Assembly (NCBI GenBank): GCA_003332265.1
Contig: QPGA01000038.1
Location: 1 to 41,089 of the forward strand
Source: Candidatus Accumulibacter meliphilus
GTDB lineage: Bacteria > Pseudomonadota > Gammaproteobacteria > Burkholderiales > Rhodocyclaceae
Direction: 5' to 3'
Length of the DNA stretch: 41,089 nucleotides
The position numbers and the translations under genes are program-made. Positions within the stretch are counted from its first letter, which is position 1, and every line of letters begins with the position of its first letter. The notes below the pieces were generated by a model that saw only the letters and a program-made list of their open reading frames with translations, was not told the origin of the DNA and searched no databases. Below, piece after piece: positions 40,396 through 41,089 of this stretch.

Positions 40396-40572
40396 TCACG
40401 AGCGTGATGACCGGCGGCGCGTTGCGGACCGGACCGGCGCTAACGCCATCAACTTGCGCGAACATTGAAAGATTAAAAACCGTGGCGCTACTCATGTTTT
40501 CCGGCTCATCTTCTTCGCTCTTCGCTCTTCTGCGTTCTTCGCTTTCCCTCGTTCCCGACGGCACGCGCTTGC
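40396..40572. other. Non-coding stretch before the duplicated TA module
   Basis: No gene seen. A small hairpin ATCAC-GAGC-GTGAT lies just after the T-rich run near 40400. The homology to the island begins abruptly at 40573. Confidence 0.4.
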
Positions 40573-40636
40573 TGCCGCGCCAGCCGGGGAAGGTGCCCGG
40601 TTTTCTCCCCGTCGGGATAGGCGCGGCAAAACTCGG

Positions 40637-40954
40637 TCAGGCTGGGTGTTCTTCCCGTCGAGCCACGGCCAAGCGCAGACCGGCCGCGGACAGGACGGCC
40701 AGCAGCGTTTCAAGTGTCGGATTCCCCTTGGGAGACAGCGCGCGGTAAAGGCTTTCACGGCGCAGGCCGGCGCGTTCTGCCACCTCCTCCATGCCTTGCG
40801 CTTGGGCGACATGGCGCAGGGCACGCAGCAGGCATTGGCGTCCGCCGGGTTCATCGGCCTCTTCCAGCGCGGCAGCCAGGTATTCGTCGGCAAAAGCCGG
40901 ATCTTCGCGGAGCAGTTCCACCATTGCGTCATCGTGGGGGCGGGCGGCTTTCAT
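40637..40954 (-). CDS. HI1420-family antitoxin, second copy
   Basis: 105 residues, identical in amino-acid sequence to the island copy at 29508-29825, with the same 4-bp overlap with its toxin gene. Being outside the island, it could neutralise the island-encoded toxin after island loss. Confidence 0.9.
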   Translation of the reverse strand: MKAARPHDDAMVELLREDPAFADEYLAAALEEADEPGGRQCLLRALRHVAQAQGMEEVAERAGLRRESLYRALSPKGNPTLETLLAVLSAAGLRLAVARREEHPA

Positions 40955-41089
40955 TGTGCGTTCCTCATTTTCCAGTCTTGCCAGTAGCGGACAGCGGTTG
41001 CGATGTCGGCTTGCTGCCGGCGCTTGTCGCCACCGACCAGCAGTAACAGCACTCGGCGGCCTGCCTGAGCGTAATACACCCGGTAGCCG
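40951..41089 (-). CDS. RelE/ParE-superfamily toxin, second copy (3' part only)
   Basis: The C-terminal 45 residues (GYRVYYAQAGRRVLLLLVGG, then DKRRQQADIATAVRYWQDWK) continue past the window edge. They differ from the island toxin by Ile to Val in LLLLxGGD. The gene start lies outside the window. Confidence 0.85.
   Translation of the reverse strand, partial: GYRVYYAQAGRRVLLLLVGGDKRRQQADIATAVRYWQDWKMRNAQ

Larger units (their letters stand above)
40573..41089. repeat. Copy 2 of the duplicated toxin-antitoxin module (cut by window end)
   Basis: Matches 29445-29960 in the same orientation, with a 1-base indel and few substitutions. Starts at the same TGCCGCGCC inverted-repeat arm as copy 1; sequence to the left of that point is unrelated in the two places. 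Confidence 0.9.

Overview
This GC-rich window looks like the chromosome of a betaproteobacterium, plausibly from the Rhodocyclales. That placement is an inference from base composition and protein flavour; no marker gene settles it. It divides into a chromosomal left flank, a 27.5-kb integrated island, and a right flank of further acquired DNA.

Left flank (1-4824): the 5' half of uvrB (minus strand), divergent from an aromatic/aspartate aminotransferase. Then come a strong terminator, a 123-bp tandem repeat and a minus-strand gene for an AsmA-like membrane-anchored protein. A tRNA-Asn(GTT) gene with a clear sigma-70 promoter follows.

Island (4855-32355): it is bounded by a perfect 46-bp direct repeat of the tRNA-Asn 3' end. 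A P4-type tyrosine integrase lies just inside the right end. Both ends carry matching GTAAGC repeats that look like integrase arm sites. The backbone is on the minus strand and resembles a phage satellite: integrase, AlpA-like DNA-binding protein, TOPRIM/DUF3987 primase-helicase, several small satellite-type proteins, and at the far end a coupled operon with a phage terminase small subunit and a DUF5681 protein. No portal, capsid, tail or large terminase gene is present. The backbone also holds an HI1420/HI1419-type toxin-antitoxin pair and a HigBA pair whose toxin has an in-frame amber codon.

Cargo (7359-22107, plus strand, opposite to the backbone): a complete type 3 BREX phage-defence operon, in the order HTH regulator, brxF, brxC, accessory gene, pglXI, brxHII, pglZ, brxA. 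Most junctions overlap or nearly touch. The accessory gene between brxC and pglXI encodes a 642-residue protein with an Rx4H HEPN-like motif, a RecG/AlbA-type GHKL ATPase region and a C-terminal winged helix. It is the best candidate for something new here. An unrecognised 154-residue protein follows the operon.

Right flank (32356-41089): a decayed IS1595-family transposase, then a less GC-rich restriction-modification locus. The locus has a small HTH protein, a beta-class and a D12-like methyltransferase, and a convergent PLD-family endonuclease resembling BfiI/NgoFVII enzymes. After it come short plasmid- or phage-like genes, two of them frameshifted, and a second, nearly identical copy of the island's toxin-antitoxin module. 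The tRNA-Asn locus therefore looks like a defence-island hotspot with at least two independently acquired antiviral systems, and possibly a second element continuing past the window edge.
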